From positions 1-44,984 of the forward strand of contig VFKA01000076.1 of the NCBI GenBank assembly GCA_009885795.1: a stretch of 44,984 bases of DNA. The letters are read 5' to 3'. Positions 8,691 to 15,979 of this stretch are shown here, in pieces. Within the stretch, counting starts at the first letter, position 1. Every line of letters starts with the position of its first letter. The stretch comes from Rhodospirillales bacterium (GTDB lineage: Bacteria > Pseudomonadota > Alphaproteobacteria > Dongiales > Dongiaceae). Under the pieces are notes generated by a model that saw only the letters and a program-made list of their open reading frames with translations, had not been told where the DNA came from and did not search any database. Both the position numbers and the translations under genes were made by a program.

Positions 8691-8825
8691 TTACCGCTTC
8701 TTTCCAGGCTGCGGGCCGGTCGGTCGTCCCGGCGCCGCGGCGAAGGACGACGTTGGGGCGGCGGGCTTCTTGTCCTGCTTCGGTTTCTTCTTCTCGCGGT
8801 TGCTGCGTTGTTGTCCCTTGGCCAT
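8691..8825 (-). CDS. Small basic conserved protein, 44 residues
   Basis: A short gene that length filters would drop. The product begins MAKGQQRSNREKKKPKQDKK and ends PGPQPGKKR-like, very rich in Lys, Arg, Gln and Pro. Small proteins starting MAKGQxRSNREKKKPK are a recurrent uncharacterised family in alphaproteobacteria, to my knowledge. The ATG at 8825 is preceded by AGAGGAG about six bases upstream, a strong ribosome-binding site, and the TAA is at 8691. It lies just downstream of dapE on the same strand. It is probably a nucleic acid-binding or ribosome-associated disordered protein, which is inference from composition only. Confidence 0.7.
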   Translation of the reverse strand: MAKGQQRSNREKKKPKQDKKPAAPTSSFAAAPGRPTGPQPGKKR

Positions 8826-8872
8826 TGACGTTCTCCTCTATGAGAGTTTGAGTCCCTTGAAGGCTCTCCTTG

Positions 8873-10024
8873 TTAGCCGACCGCGAAGAATCCGTCCAGC
8901 ACCGCTTCGTAGATGTCGGTCAAGGCCTCGAGGTCGGCCAAGGCCACGCGCTCGTCCGTCTTGTGCATGGTCTGGCCGACCAGGCCGAACTCGGCGACCG
9001 GGCAATGATCCTTGATGAAGCGCGCGTCGGAGGTGCCGCCGCCGGTGCCGAGGCCGGGCTTGACGCCGAGTCGGGCCGTCACCGCGCGCGCGAGGATGTC
9101 GCTCAGTCGCCCGGGCGCGGTCAGGAACGCCTCGCCGCTAACCGCGATCGAAAGCTCGTAAGCGCCGCCGGCCTTGTCGAAGGTCTCGCGCAAGCGCCGC
9201 TCCAGGCTCGCCGCCGTATGCAAGTCGTTGAAGCGGATGTTGAACACGGCGCCGGCGCGGGCCGGGATGACGTTCGCCGCCGGATTGCCGACGTCGATGG
9301 TGCTGACCTGCGCGGCGGAGGGCTGGAAATGCGCCGTGCCTTCGTCGAGCGGCTCGGCGAGCAGCGCGCCTAACATCGCCACCAATCGGTGCGCCGCGTT
9401 GTCGGCGAGTTGCGGATAGGCGGTGTGGCCCTGCACGCCCTTGACCGCGAGGCGGCCGTTGAGGCTGCCCCGGCGGCCGATCTTGATCGTCTCGCCCAGC
9501 CGTTCCGGGTTCGTGGGCTCGCCCACGACGCAGGCATCGAGCCGCCAGCCGCGCGCGGCCAGCCATTCCAGCACGCGCTTGGTGCCGTTGACGGCGGCCC
9601 CTTCCTCGTCGCCGGTGACGAGCAGGCTGATCGTGCCTCCAAACGCCGCCCCGCGGCGGGCAAGGAACCGCGCGGCGGCCGCCGCCATGCAGGCGATCGC
9701 GCCTTTCATGTCGGCGGCGCCGCGGCCATGGAGCATGCCATCGGCGATCTCGGCAGCGAACGGCGCGTGGGTCCAATCGGATTCGTCGCCCGCCGGCACC
9801 ACGTCGGTGTGGCCGGCGAAGCAGAAATTGGGGCCCGCCCCGCCGATGCGGGCATAGAGATTGTCGACCCTGTCGGCGCCTTCGCCGAAGGCCAGGCGGT
9901 GGCAGTCGAAGCCGATCGGCTTCAAGGCCCGCTCCAGGACATCGAGCGCGCCGGCGTCGGCCGGCGTGACCGAGGGACAGCGGATGAGGTCGCGGGCGAG
10001 CGCGACGGGGTCGATCGCGGTCAC
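8873..10024 (-). CDS. dapE: Succinyl-diaminopimelate desuccinylase
   Basis: A cytoplasmic zinc metallopeptidase-fold enzyme removing succinate from N-succinyl-LL-diaminopimelate in the lysine/meso-DAP pathway. Metal ligands and catalytic residues are visible in [39 protein letters not shown] and, near the C-terminus, [13 protein letters not shown] and GQTMHKTDE. The start is best placed at the GTG at 10024 ([20 protein letters not shown]), one base after the dapD stop, giving 383 residues, the usual DapE length. A longer frame into dapD has no family support. The tight spacing implies one transcript with dapD. Confidence 0.95.
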   Translation of the reverse strand: MTAIDPVALARDLIRCPSVTPADAGALDVLERALKPIGFDCHRLAFGEGADRVDNLYARIGGAGPNFCFAGHTDVVPAGDESDWTHAPFAAEIADGMLHGRGAADMKGAIACMAAAAARFLARRGAAFGGTISLLVTGDEEGAAVNGTKRVLEWLAARGWRLDACVVGEPTNPERLGETIKIGRRGSLNGRLAVKGVQGHTAYPQLADNAAHRLVAMLGALLAEPLDEGTAHFQPSAAQVSTIDVGNPAANVIPARAGAVFNIRFNDLHTAASLERRLRETFDKAGGAYELSIAVSGEAFLTAPGRLSDILARAVTARLGVKPGLGTGGGTSDARFIKDHCPVAEFGLVGQTMHKTDERVALADLEALTDIYEAVLDGFFAVG

Positions 10025-10025
10025 G

Positions 10026-10883
10026 TCAATCCCGGAGCAACTCGTTGATGGAAGTCTTCGAGCGCGTCTTTTCATCGACGCGTTTCACGATGACCGCGCA
10101 ATAGAGGCCGGGGCCCGGCGAGCCATCCGGCAAATTGCGTCCGGGCATGGTCCCGGACACGACCACGGAATAGGCCGGCACGCGCCCGTAATGCACCGCG
10201 CCGGTGGCGCGATCGACGATCTTGGTCGAGGCGCCGAGATAGACGCCCATGGAGAGGACCGAGCCTTCCTCCACGACCACACCCTCGGCCACCTCGGCGC
10301 GGGCGCCGATGAAGCAATTGTCCTCGATCACGACCGGGCCGGCCTGAAGCGGCTCCAGCACCCCGCCGATGCCGGCGCCGCCGGAGATGTGACAGTTCCC
10401 GCCGATTTGCGCGCACGATCCCACGGTTGCCCAGGTGTCGATCATGGTGCCGCGATCGACATAGGCGCCGACGTTGACGAAGCAGGGCATGAGGATGACG
10501 CCCGGCGCGACGTAGGCCGAGCGGCGCACCACGCATCCGGGCACGGCGCGAAATCCCGCTTCCTTGAACCGGCTTTCGTTCCAGCCCGCGAATTTCGACG
10601 GCACCTTGTCGTACCAGGCGGACTTGCCTTCGGCGCCGAAATCGCCGCCGCCGGGGATGGGCGATGAGTCGTTGAGCCGGAACGATAACAGCACCGCCTT
10701 CTTCAGCCATTGATGCGTGACCCAGGCGCCGCCCGCCTTCTCGGCCACGCGCAATTCGCCGCGATCCAAGGCATCGAGGGCGGCATCGACGGCGGCGCGG
10801 ACCTCGCCGCCGCTCGAGGGCGTCAGCCGGTCGCGCGTTTCCCACGCGGCGTCGATGATCGGTTGTATCCGTTCAGGTGTCAT
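10026..10883 (-). CDS. dapD: 2,3,4,5-tetrahydropyridine-2,6-dicarboxylate N-succinyltransferase
   Basis: Transfers succinyl from succinyl-CoA to tetrahydrodipicolinate, two steps before DapE in the succinylase branch of lysine synthesis. The 285-residue product has the left-handed beta-helix hexapeptide repeats typical of the family, from about residue 110 ([20 protein letters not shown]) through [20 protein letters not shown] to [10 protein letters not shown], with the family N-terminal helical domain before it. Length and termini match DapD throughout. It is immediately upstream of dapE. Confidence 0.96.
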   Translation of the reverse strand: MTPERIQPIIDAAWETRDRLTPSSGGEVRAAVDAALDALDRGELRVAEKAGGAWVTHQWLKKAVLLSFRLNDSSPIPGGGDFGAEGKSAWYDKVPSKFAGWNESRFKEAGFRAVPGCVVRRSAYVAPGVILMPCFVNVGAYVDRGTMIDTWATVGSCAQIGGNCHISGGAGIGGVLEPLQAGPVVIEDNCFIGARAEVAEGVVVEEGSVLSMGVYLGASTKIVDRATGAVHYGRVPAYSVVVSGTMPGRNLPDGSPGPGLYCAVIVKRVDEKTRSKTSINELLRD

Positions 10884-10916
10884 GGGCCGCGACCATGGGC
10901 AAGGGAAGCCCGACTG

Positions 10917-11597
10917 TCAACGCGGCGCCGCCGCTTCCAGCCAGGCGACGAGATCGTCGGTCGTGTGATGGATGTGGGTGCTGTCGCCAACGGGCTGGGA
11001 CCATTCCTCGCCGGTCTCCACCAGCACGGTGGTCATGCCGAGCGCCGCCGCCGGCGCCAGGTTGCGCGGCAAGTCGTCGATCATCGCCGCCCTCGGCGCG
11101 TCGATCGCGTGGCGGGCGACGAGCGCATCATAGGTCGCGGGCTCGGGCTTCGGGATCCAGGCGGCCGCGCGGATGTCGAACACGTCCTCGAAATGACGAG
11201 CAACGCCCAGCCGGTTCATGACGTTGGCGGCATGGGCGACCGATCCGTTGGTGAAGATGAGTTTGCGTCCGCCCAGGCGGGCGAGCGCCGCGTCGAGCCG
11301 CGGGGATGGCTCGACGGGCGTAAGATCGATGGCGTGGACATAGTCGAGGAACTTCGCGGGATCGACGCCATGGCGCTGCATCAACCCGCTGAGCGTGGTG
11401 CCGTGTTCATGAAAGTACAGCTTCTGCAGCCGCCGCGCCTCGACGAGGTCGAGATTGAACTCCTCGGCGATGAACCGGCCGATGAGGCGGTCGACCTGAT
11501 CGAACAGGCGGCAAGACGCCGGATAGAGCGTGTTGTCGAGGTCGAACACCCAGGTCTCCGTCCGGGCGGCGAGGGCGGCGGGTGCGTTTGCGTCCAT
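10917..11597 (-). CDS. HAD-superfamily pyrimidine 5'-nucleotidase
   Basis: A 226-residue cytoplasmic HAD phosphatase of the SDT1/YjjG-like group. HAD motif I is FDLDNTLYP (nucleophile and acid Asp), motif II is FTNGS, the motif III lysine is in KPEPATYD, and motif IV is MIDDLPRN. The group dephosphorylates pyrimidine nucleotides. I start at the ATG at 11597 (MDANAPAALAART), because the longer frame needs a TTG at 11633. It is 33 bases upstream of dapD on the same strand, an arrangement found in other alphaproteobacteria, where it commonly sits between argB and dapD. Here argB is 6.4 kb away. Confidence 0.88.
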   Translation of the reverse strand: MDANAPAALAARTETWVFDLDNTLYPASCRLFDQVDRLIGRFIAEEFNLDLVEARRLQKLYFHEHGTTLSGLMQRHGVDPAKFLDYVHAIDLTPVEPSPRLDAALARLGGRKLIFTNGSVAHAANVMNRLGVARHFEDVFDIRAAAWIPKPEPATYDALVARHAIDAPRAAMIDDLPRNLAPAAALGMTTVLVETGEEWSQPVGDSTHIHHTTDDLVAWLEAAAPR

Positions 11598-11703
11598 GAC
11601 TGGGAAAGTGGCGGTTCGAGGCCCGGCTGGCAAGGAGTTAAGCCGTCCTTAAGGGGGGGTCTTGCACCTTCCGATCCTTGGTTCCGGGAACCCGAGACAT
11701 CCC

Positions 11704-13383
11704 ATGCGCCCCCAAGCGAAAGCGGCATCGACGAACTCATCCGGAGAGGCGGCGGCGGAGCGGTTGTTCGCTCCGGACGGTCCGCTTGCCTATTTCCATG
11801 GGCCGGCCGTGGCGGTAGGTCCAGGCGGGCACATTCTCGCCGGCAACGAACGGGCCGGACCGCTGATCGCGGCCATTCGATCCGCGTCATGCGAGGCGCT
11901 CGACGCGGCAATCGCCGCGGCGCTGGCGGGCGAGCCCGCGCGGCTCAATCCGGTGACGCTGGATTCCGGCGCGCGGATGCCGGCGCGCCCCGCCATCCAT
12001 GACATCGCGGTCATGCCGTTCGCCGAGGCCAATGGCGTGCTGGTGCTGGCGAGCGACGTGACCCTGGAGCGGACCTTGCACCACGCGCTGGTCGATTCGC
12101 GCCAGCGCTACAAGGATCTTGCCGAGACTTCGAGCGACTTCGTCTGGGAAGTCGGGCCGGACGGATGCTTCACCTTCGTGTCCCCCGACGGCGCGCTCGG
12201 CTATCGGCCCGACGCGCTCGTCGGCAAGGCGCCCGGCGCATTTACCGTGATCGCCGAGGGCGACGATCCCGACTATCCATTCAACGCAAGCGAACCCTTG
12301 GCCGCGGCCGAGACCTGGTTCCGCCGCGCCGATGGCGAGGCCGCCTGCCTCAGCGTCGATTGCCGGCCGCTCTTCGACCAAATGGGCACCTGGCGCGGCG
12401 CGCGCGGGCTCGCCCGCGACGTGACCGAGACGCGCGCGCTCGCGTCCGACCTTGCGCGGGCGCGGCATCGCGAAAGGCTGCTGGCCTATGTGCTGCACGC
12501 CATCCGCAACGAGGCCGAGCCGGAGAAGACGCTGGCGGTCGCCGTCGAAACGGCGGCACCGGCGCTGGCGGCGAATGGCGTACGGGTACTCCGCCACGGC
12601 CCGGACGGCGTCGAGGCGGTGGCGGGGGCCGAGGCGCCAGGCGGCGACGCCGCCATTCTCGAAGCCGTGGGCTCGGCAGGCACCGCCGACCTGACCGTAG
12701 CCGGCCATGCGCTGCTGGCGATTCCGACCCGACATCGGGGGCAAGCGAACGGCGTGTTGGCGGTGTGGCGCAACGGCGCCGACGCGGGCTGGAGCGAGGA
12801 TGACCGCTTTCTCATGGGCGAGCTCGCGGTCCAGCTTGGAGCCGTGCTGCAGCAGCTCGCCGACCGCGAGGCGCTGCGCACGCTGTCCGACAGCGACGGC
12901 CTCACCGGCCTCTTGAACCGGCGCGCCTTCGAAGCCGCCGTGACGCAGCGCCTGGCGAGCGCGGCAAGGGCGGGGCGAAGCGGCGTGCTGCTCTATGTCG
13001 ATCTCGACAACTTCAAGCTGGTGAACGACCGGCTGGGCCACGCGGCCGGCGACGAGGCGTTGAAGACCGTCGCGGCCATCCTCCGGCGCAGCGTCCGGCT
13101 GGGCGATCTCGTGGCGCGGCTCGGTGGCGATGAGTTCGCGCTCTGGCTCGACGATTTCGGGCAAAGCGACGCCGAAAGCAAAGTCGCGGAGTTGGCGCGC
13201 CAAGCCGAGGAATTGAAGCCTCTTTCGGCCGATGCCCGCCGGCCGCTCGGCTTTTCCATCGGTGTCACGCGAAGCGATCCGCGCGGCTCCGAGATCAAGA
13301 CCCTGCTACAAGCGGCCGATGCCGGCATGTACGGCGTGAAGCGCGCCCGCAAGGAAGCGGCGGCCAAGGGAGCGGCGCGATGA
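11704..13383 (+). CDS. PAS-GAF-like sensor diguanylate cyclase
   Basis: Makes cyclic di-GMP from GTP in response to an unknown cue. The 559-residue protein has no clear membrane segment. An N-terminal PAS-like region (about 25-125) is followed by a PAS domain (about 132-245, including SSDFVWEVGPDGCFTFVS), a GAF-like region (about 255-385) and a C-terminal GGDEF domain. The active site GGDEF is intact at 474-478, the DLDNFKLVND segment is present, and the inhibitory I-site RLGD is at 465-468, five residues before GGDEF, so product inhibition is expected. No EAL domain is present. Start is the ATG at 11704. The stop overlaps the DUF2336 gene's ATG (ATGA). Confidence 0.92.
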   Translation: MRPQAKAASTNSSGEAAAERLFAPDGPLAYFHGPAVAVGPGGHILAGNERAGPLIAAIRSASCEALDAAIAAALAGEPARLNPVTLDSGARMPARPAIHDIAVMPFAEANGVLVLASDVTLERTLHHALVDSRQRYKDLAETSSDFVWEVGPDGCFTFVSPDGALGYRPDALVGKAPGAFTVIAEGDDPDYPFNASEPLAAAETWFRRADGEAACLSVDCRPLFDQMGTWRGARGLARDVTETRALASDLARARHRERLLAYVLHAIRNEAEPEKTLAVAVETAAPALAANGVRVLRHGPDGVEAVAGAEAPGGDAAILEAVGSAGTADLTVAGHALLAIPTRHRGQANGVLAVWRNGADAGWSEDDRFLMGELAVQLGAVLQQLADREALRTLSDSDGLTGLLNRRAFEAAVTQRLASAARAGRSGVLLYVDLDNFKLVNDRLGHAAGDEALKTVAAILRRSVRLGDLVARLGGDEFALWLDDFGQSDAESKVAELARQAEELKPLSADARRPLGFSIGVTRSDPRGSEIKTLLQAADAGMYGVKRARKEAAAKGAAR

Positions 13384-14603
13384 ACCCACGCGCCCTTCAG
13401 GCCGATGCGCCCGGCGTCGATTACGAGACGTCGAAGGAACTGGCCCGCCACAGGGACATCGAGGTACGCCGGCGGTTGGCCGGCCGCGCCGATCTGCGCC
13501 CGGAAGTACTCTACTTTCTTGCGACCGACGCGGCACCGGAAGTACGCCGCGAGATCGCCCGCAACGACACGACGCCGCGCCAGGCCGACCTGCTGCTGGC
13601 ACGCGACAAAGCCGAGGCCGTGCGCCTCGACCTCGCCCGCAAGATCGCGCGCCTCGCGCCCGACCTCACCACCGAGCAGCGCGAGCAGGTGCGCGAGGCG
13701 ACGGTTCAGGTGATCGAGGTCTTGGCCCGCGACCAGGAAGCGCGCATCCGCCAGACCATCGCCGAATCGCTCAAGAACCTCGCCCAAGCGCCGGCCCATG
13801 TCGTCGGCGAGCTGGCCCGCGACGCGGTGCTGGCGGTCTCGGCGCCGGTGCTTCAGTTCTCGCCGCTGCTGACGGACGAGGACCTTCTCGAGATCATCGC
13901 CAGCGAGCCGGTGCAGGGCGCGCTGACCGCCATCGCCAAGCGCAGCCATGTCGCCATGAACGTGAGCGACGCGCTGGTGGCAACCGCGCTCAACGACGAA
14001 AGCGCGGCGCCGGTGGTGACCGCGCTTCTCGACAACCCGAGCGCCCAGATCCGCGAGGAGACCCTGGACCGAATCCTCGACGCGGCGCCGCGGACTGAAG
14101 CCTGGCACCGGCCGCTCGCGCGCCGGCCGCGGCTTCCGATCGGCGCTATCCGCAGGCTCGCGAGTTTCGTCGCGCAGTCGCTGCTCGACCAGCTCATGGA
14201 CCGTCCCGATCTCGACCCGGAAAGCGCCAAGGCCGTCGCCGAGGCGGTGAAGCGGCGGCTGGAAGCCGACGACGAGGATACCGAGGCGGCGATCGCCGCC
14301 GGCGCCGACCGGCCGCTCGACCAGGCGATCGCGGCCGGCGACCGGCGCGCCGCCGTGCGCGGGCTCGCCAAGGCCGCGGGGTTAGGCGAGATGCACATCG
14401 AGAAGATCCTGGATTCACGCAGCGCCAAGGGCGTGATGGCGCTGGCGTGGAAGGCGGGACTGCCGGTGCGCGTCGCGGTGCAGCTGCAGCAGCGCATCGG
14501 CGGCATCGCGCCGCGCGCCGTCCTCAATCCGCGCGCCGGCACGGAGTACCCGATGAAGGATGAGGAAATGAACTGGCAGATCGAGTTCTTCACCGGGCTT
14601 TGA
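13380..14603 (+). CDS. DUF2336 protein, HEAT-like helical repeats
   Basis: A 407-residue, probably cytoplasmic protein of the alphaproteobacterial DUF2336 family. The N-terminal half is a chain of short helical repeats (ELARHRDIEVRRRLAGR, LRPEVLYFLATDAAPEVRRE, VIEVLARDQEARIRQTIAES). The C-terminus ends in the family's characteristic YPMKDEEMNWQIEFF. No enzymatic motif is visible, so it is likely a scaffold or partner-binding protein. The ATG overlaps the stop of the diguanylate cyclase gene by four bases, indicating coupled translation and probably a shared pathway in c-di-GMP signalling, which is inference. Its last 70 bases recur at 15511-15588. Confidence 0.88.
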   Translation: MNPRALQADAPGVDYETSKELARHRDIEVRRRLAGRADLRPEVLYFLATDAAPEVRREIARNDTTPRQADLLLARDKAEAVRLDLARKIARLAPDLTTEQREQVREATVQVIEVLARDQEARIRQTIAESLKNLAQAPAHVVGELARDAVLAVSAPVLQFSPLLTDEDLLEIIASEPVQGALTAIAKRSHVAMNVSDALVATALNDESAAPVVTALLDNPSAQIREETLDRILDAAPRTEAWHRPLARRPRLPIGAIRRLASFVAQSLLDQLMDRPDLDPESAKAVAEAVKRRLEADDEDTEAAIAAGADRPLDQAIAAGDRRAAVRGLAKAAGLGEMHIEKILDSRSAKGVMALAWKAGLPVRVAVQLQQRIGGIAPRAVLNPRAGTEYPMKDEEMNWQIEFFTGL

Positions 14604-14611
14604 AGGCGGTC
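14534..14611 (+). repeat. Direct repeat, copy 1: 3' end of the DUF2336 gene
   Basis: A 78-base segment covering the last 23 codons, stop and eight bases after the stop of the DUF2336 gene. It matches 15511-15588 at 73 of 78 positions. The final 44 bases (14568-14611) are identical. Three of the five differences are synonymous and the other two change one Glu codon to Ala. Confidence 0.9.
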
Positions 14612-14989
14612 AGTTGTCAGGTTTCAGGCGATTGCCGAGCCAAGTCCTTGTCCGTAATGGGAAAAATGGCCTAAAACGCCCGAACGTAATTCTAATTTCT
14701 CGAGGAACAACCCCATGAAGAGAACTTGTCCTACGACTCAATAGCTTGGACGGCCGTCGGCCCATTCAAGAAACCCTATTCACGATGTCAAACAACGACG
14801 CCAGTTCAGCCGAAGCGGAGCCGAAGACAATATAGGAACTAGTTCCGGTAATGTCAAGGGCAATCGCCCGGGCCCGCGCCGGCGATCATCAACAGCCGTC
14901 GGCCGATGCGGCCCCTCGGTTAGATCTCGACGGTGTTAGGAAACTTCAGCAGCGCCACGCGACACTGGCCAATTTACGCCGCGATGCCG
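14604..14989. other. Non-coding stretch after the DUF2336 gene
   Basis: 386 bases of lower GC than the flanks with no convincing gene on either strand. I looked on the minus strand for a toxin gene following the antitoxin. Only a short tail reading VALLKFPNTVEI before a stop (about 14925-14960) is seen, without a start or upstream domain, so any toxin appears lost. No tRNA, terminator or clear inverted repeat was recognised. Confidence 0.6.
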
Positions 14990-15238
14990 CTATTCGAGGC
15001 CATCGGCGCCGCGTGCAATGTCGAAATCGGCCGGAACCTCGAACTTGGTCCAGTCGATGCCCCGCTCCTTCATGTACCGTCTTCCAGCGTCCCAATCGAT
15101 CGGCCTCGCCGTGCCGACCGCGGAAAGCTTTGCCACCGGCTTACCGTCCCGGCAGATGAGGATGGTCTTGCCCTTTTCAGCTTCCCGCAACAGGGCCGGC
15201 AACCGGGCCTTGGCGTCGGTGACGGAGACGGTCCGCAT
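14990..15238 (-). CDS. Phd/YefM-type antitoxin (prevent-host-death family), orphan
   Basis: An 82-residue antitoxin-type protein. The N-terminus MRTVSVTDAKARLPALLREA and the following KGKTILICRDGKPVAKL are the classic DNA-binding fold of Phd/YefM antitoxins, which repress their own operon and neutralise a cognate toxin. The C-terminal tail (RRYMKERGIDWTKFEVPADF) would be the toxin-binding part. I chose the ATG at 15238, the usual start of this family; an in-frame ATG eleven codons upstream (15271) is possible. No toxin gene follows in the downstream 386 bases, so it is an orphan or a remnant. It lies between two copies of the DUF2336 3' end. Confidence 0.85.
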   Translation of the reverse strand: MRTVSVTDAKARLPALLREAEKGKTILICRDGKPVAKLSAVGTARPIDWDAGRRYMKERGIDWTKFEVPADFDIARGADGLE

Positions 15239-15979
15239 GGGGTCGGTTCCACTATCGTCGGATTTGGCCATCAAGGTAGAGGCGGCCGCGCCGGATGTCA
15301 AAGATCGGCGCGGCTCGGTCGGTGACGCCCGAGGTGTACGCCTCTTGTAGCGCGTGAGTTGTCCATCATGTTCGCCATTGTTCCGGAGCGGGCGTGGGCA
15401 ATGCGGCGGTGTTTCCGCGGGAGTTTCGGTGCCTGTTCGGAGGCGCCACCGATCTTTAACAACGATCAGGCGGCGCAGGCTGCTATCATGAAGGCCCGCG
15501 TCGGCCGCGACGCCGGCACCGAGTATCCGATGAAGGACGAGGCGATGAACTGGCAGATCGAGTTCTTCACCGGGCTTTGAAGGCGGTCGCGGAGAACAGG
15601 GGACAGAGGACAGGGATCGGCTAAGAGCTATCTGGGCAAAGGCCCTCCCGCTGGACGGGGCGAAATAGGCGAAATTCGACGATCTACCCCATGCAAAGCG
15701 GGAACGCCGCTGGGCGTACGAGACAGCGCCGGCCCGTCCGACAAGCGACTCCTGTCCTGAAATCAATGGTGTAGACCAGCGGTTCGCTTGAGATTGCCGC
15801 TTGACGCGCCCCGGCCTCGAGCGACCGGGCTCACCAGGGCGGTCATGCCAATATGGGTGGCATCGCCGACGCCAGCCGGAACACCCAACACAACCATTTG
15901 CATTGTAGGAATGCCGGCCGGGAAAATCAAGAAGTTGGCGAAGGGCGGCGGCGTTATCGCCCTTACGACAACCGTAACT
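15239..15979. other. Gene-poor spacer with a DUF2336 3'-end copy
   Basis: 741 bases without a convincing full gene. At 15359-15580 a 73-codon frame ends in AGTEYPMKDEAMNWQIEFF plus TGL, the terminal sequence of DUF2336 proteins, but lacks the rest of the domain, so it is a remnant. From 15589 the sequence contains runs of the type GGGACAGAGGACAGGG. A minus-strand open frame at 15763-16035 is proline-rich and overlaps the nuclease gene's 3' end. I do not accept it as a gene. Confidence 0.6.
15511..15588 (+). repeat. Direct repeat, copy 2: displaced DUF2336 3' end
   Basis: The second copy of the 78-base segment, 977 bases downstream of copy 1 in the same orientation. It stays in frame over its last 23 codons to the TGA at 15578-15580. 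The identity continues eight bases past the stop, then ends. It could be a duplicated integration target or the last trace of a tandem paralogue. Confidence 0.88.
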
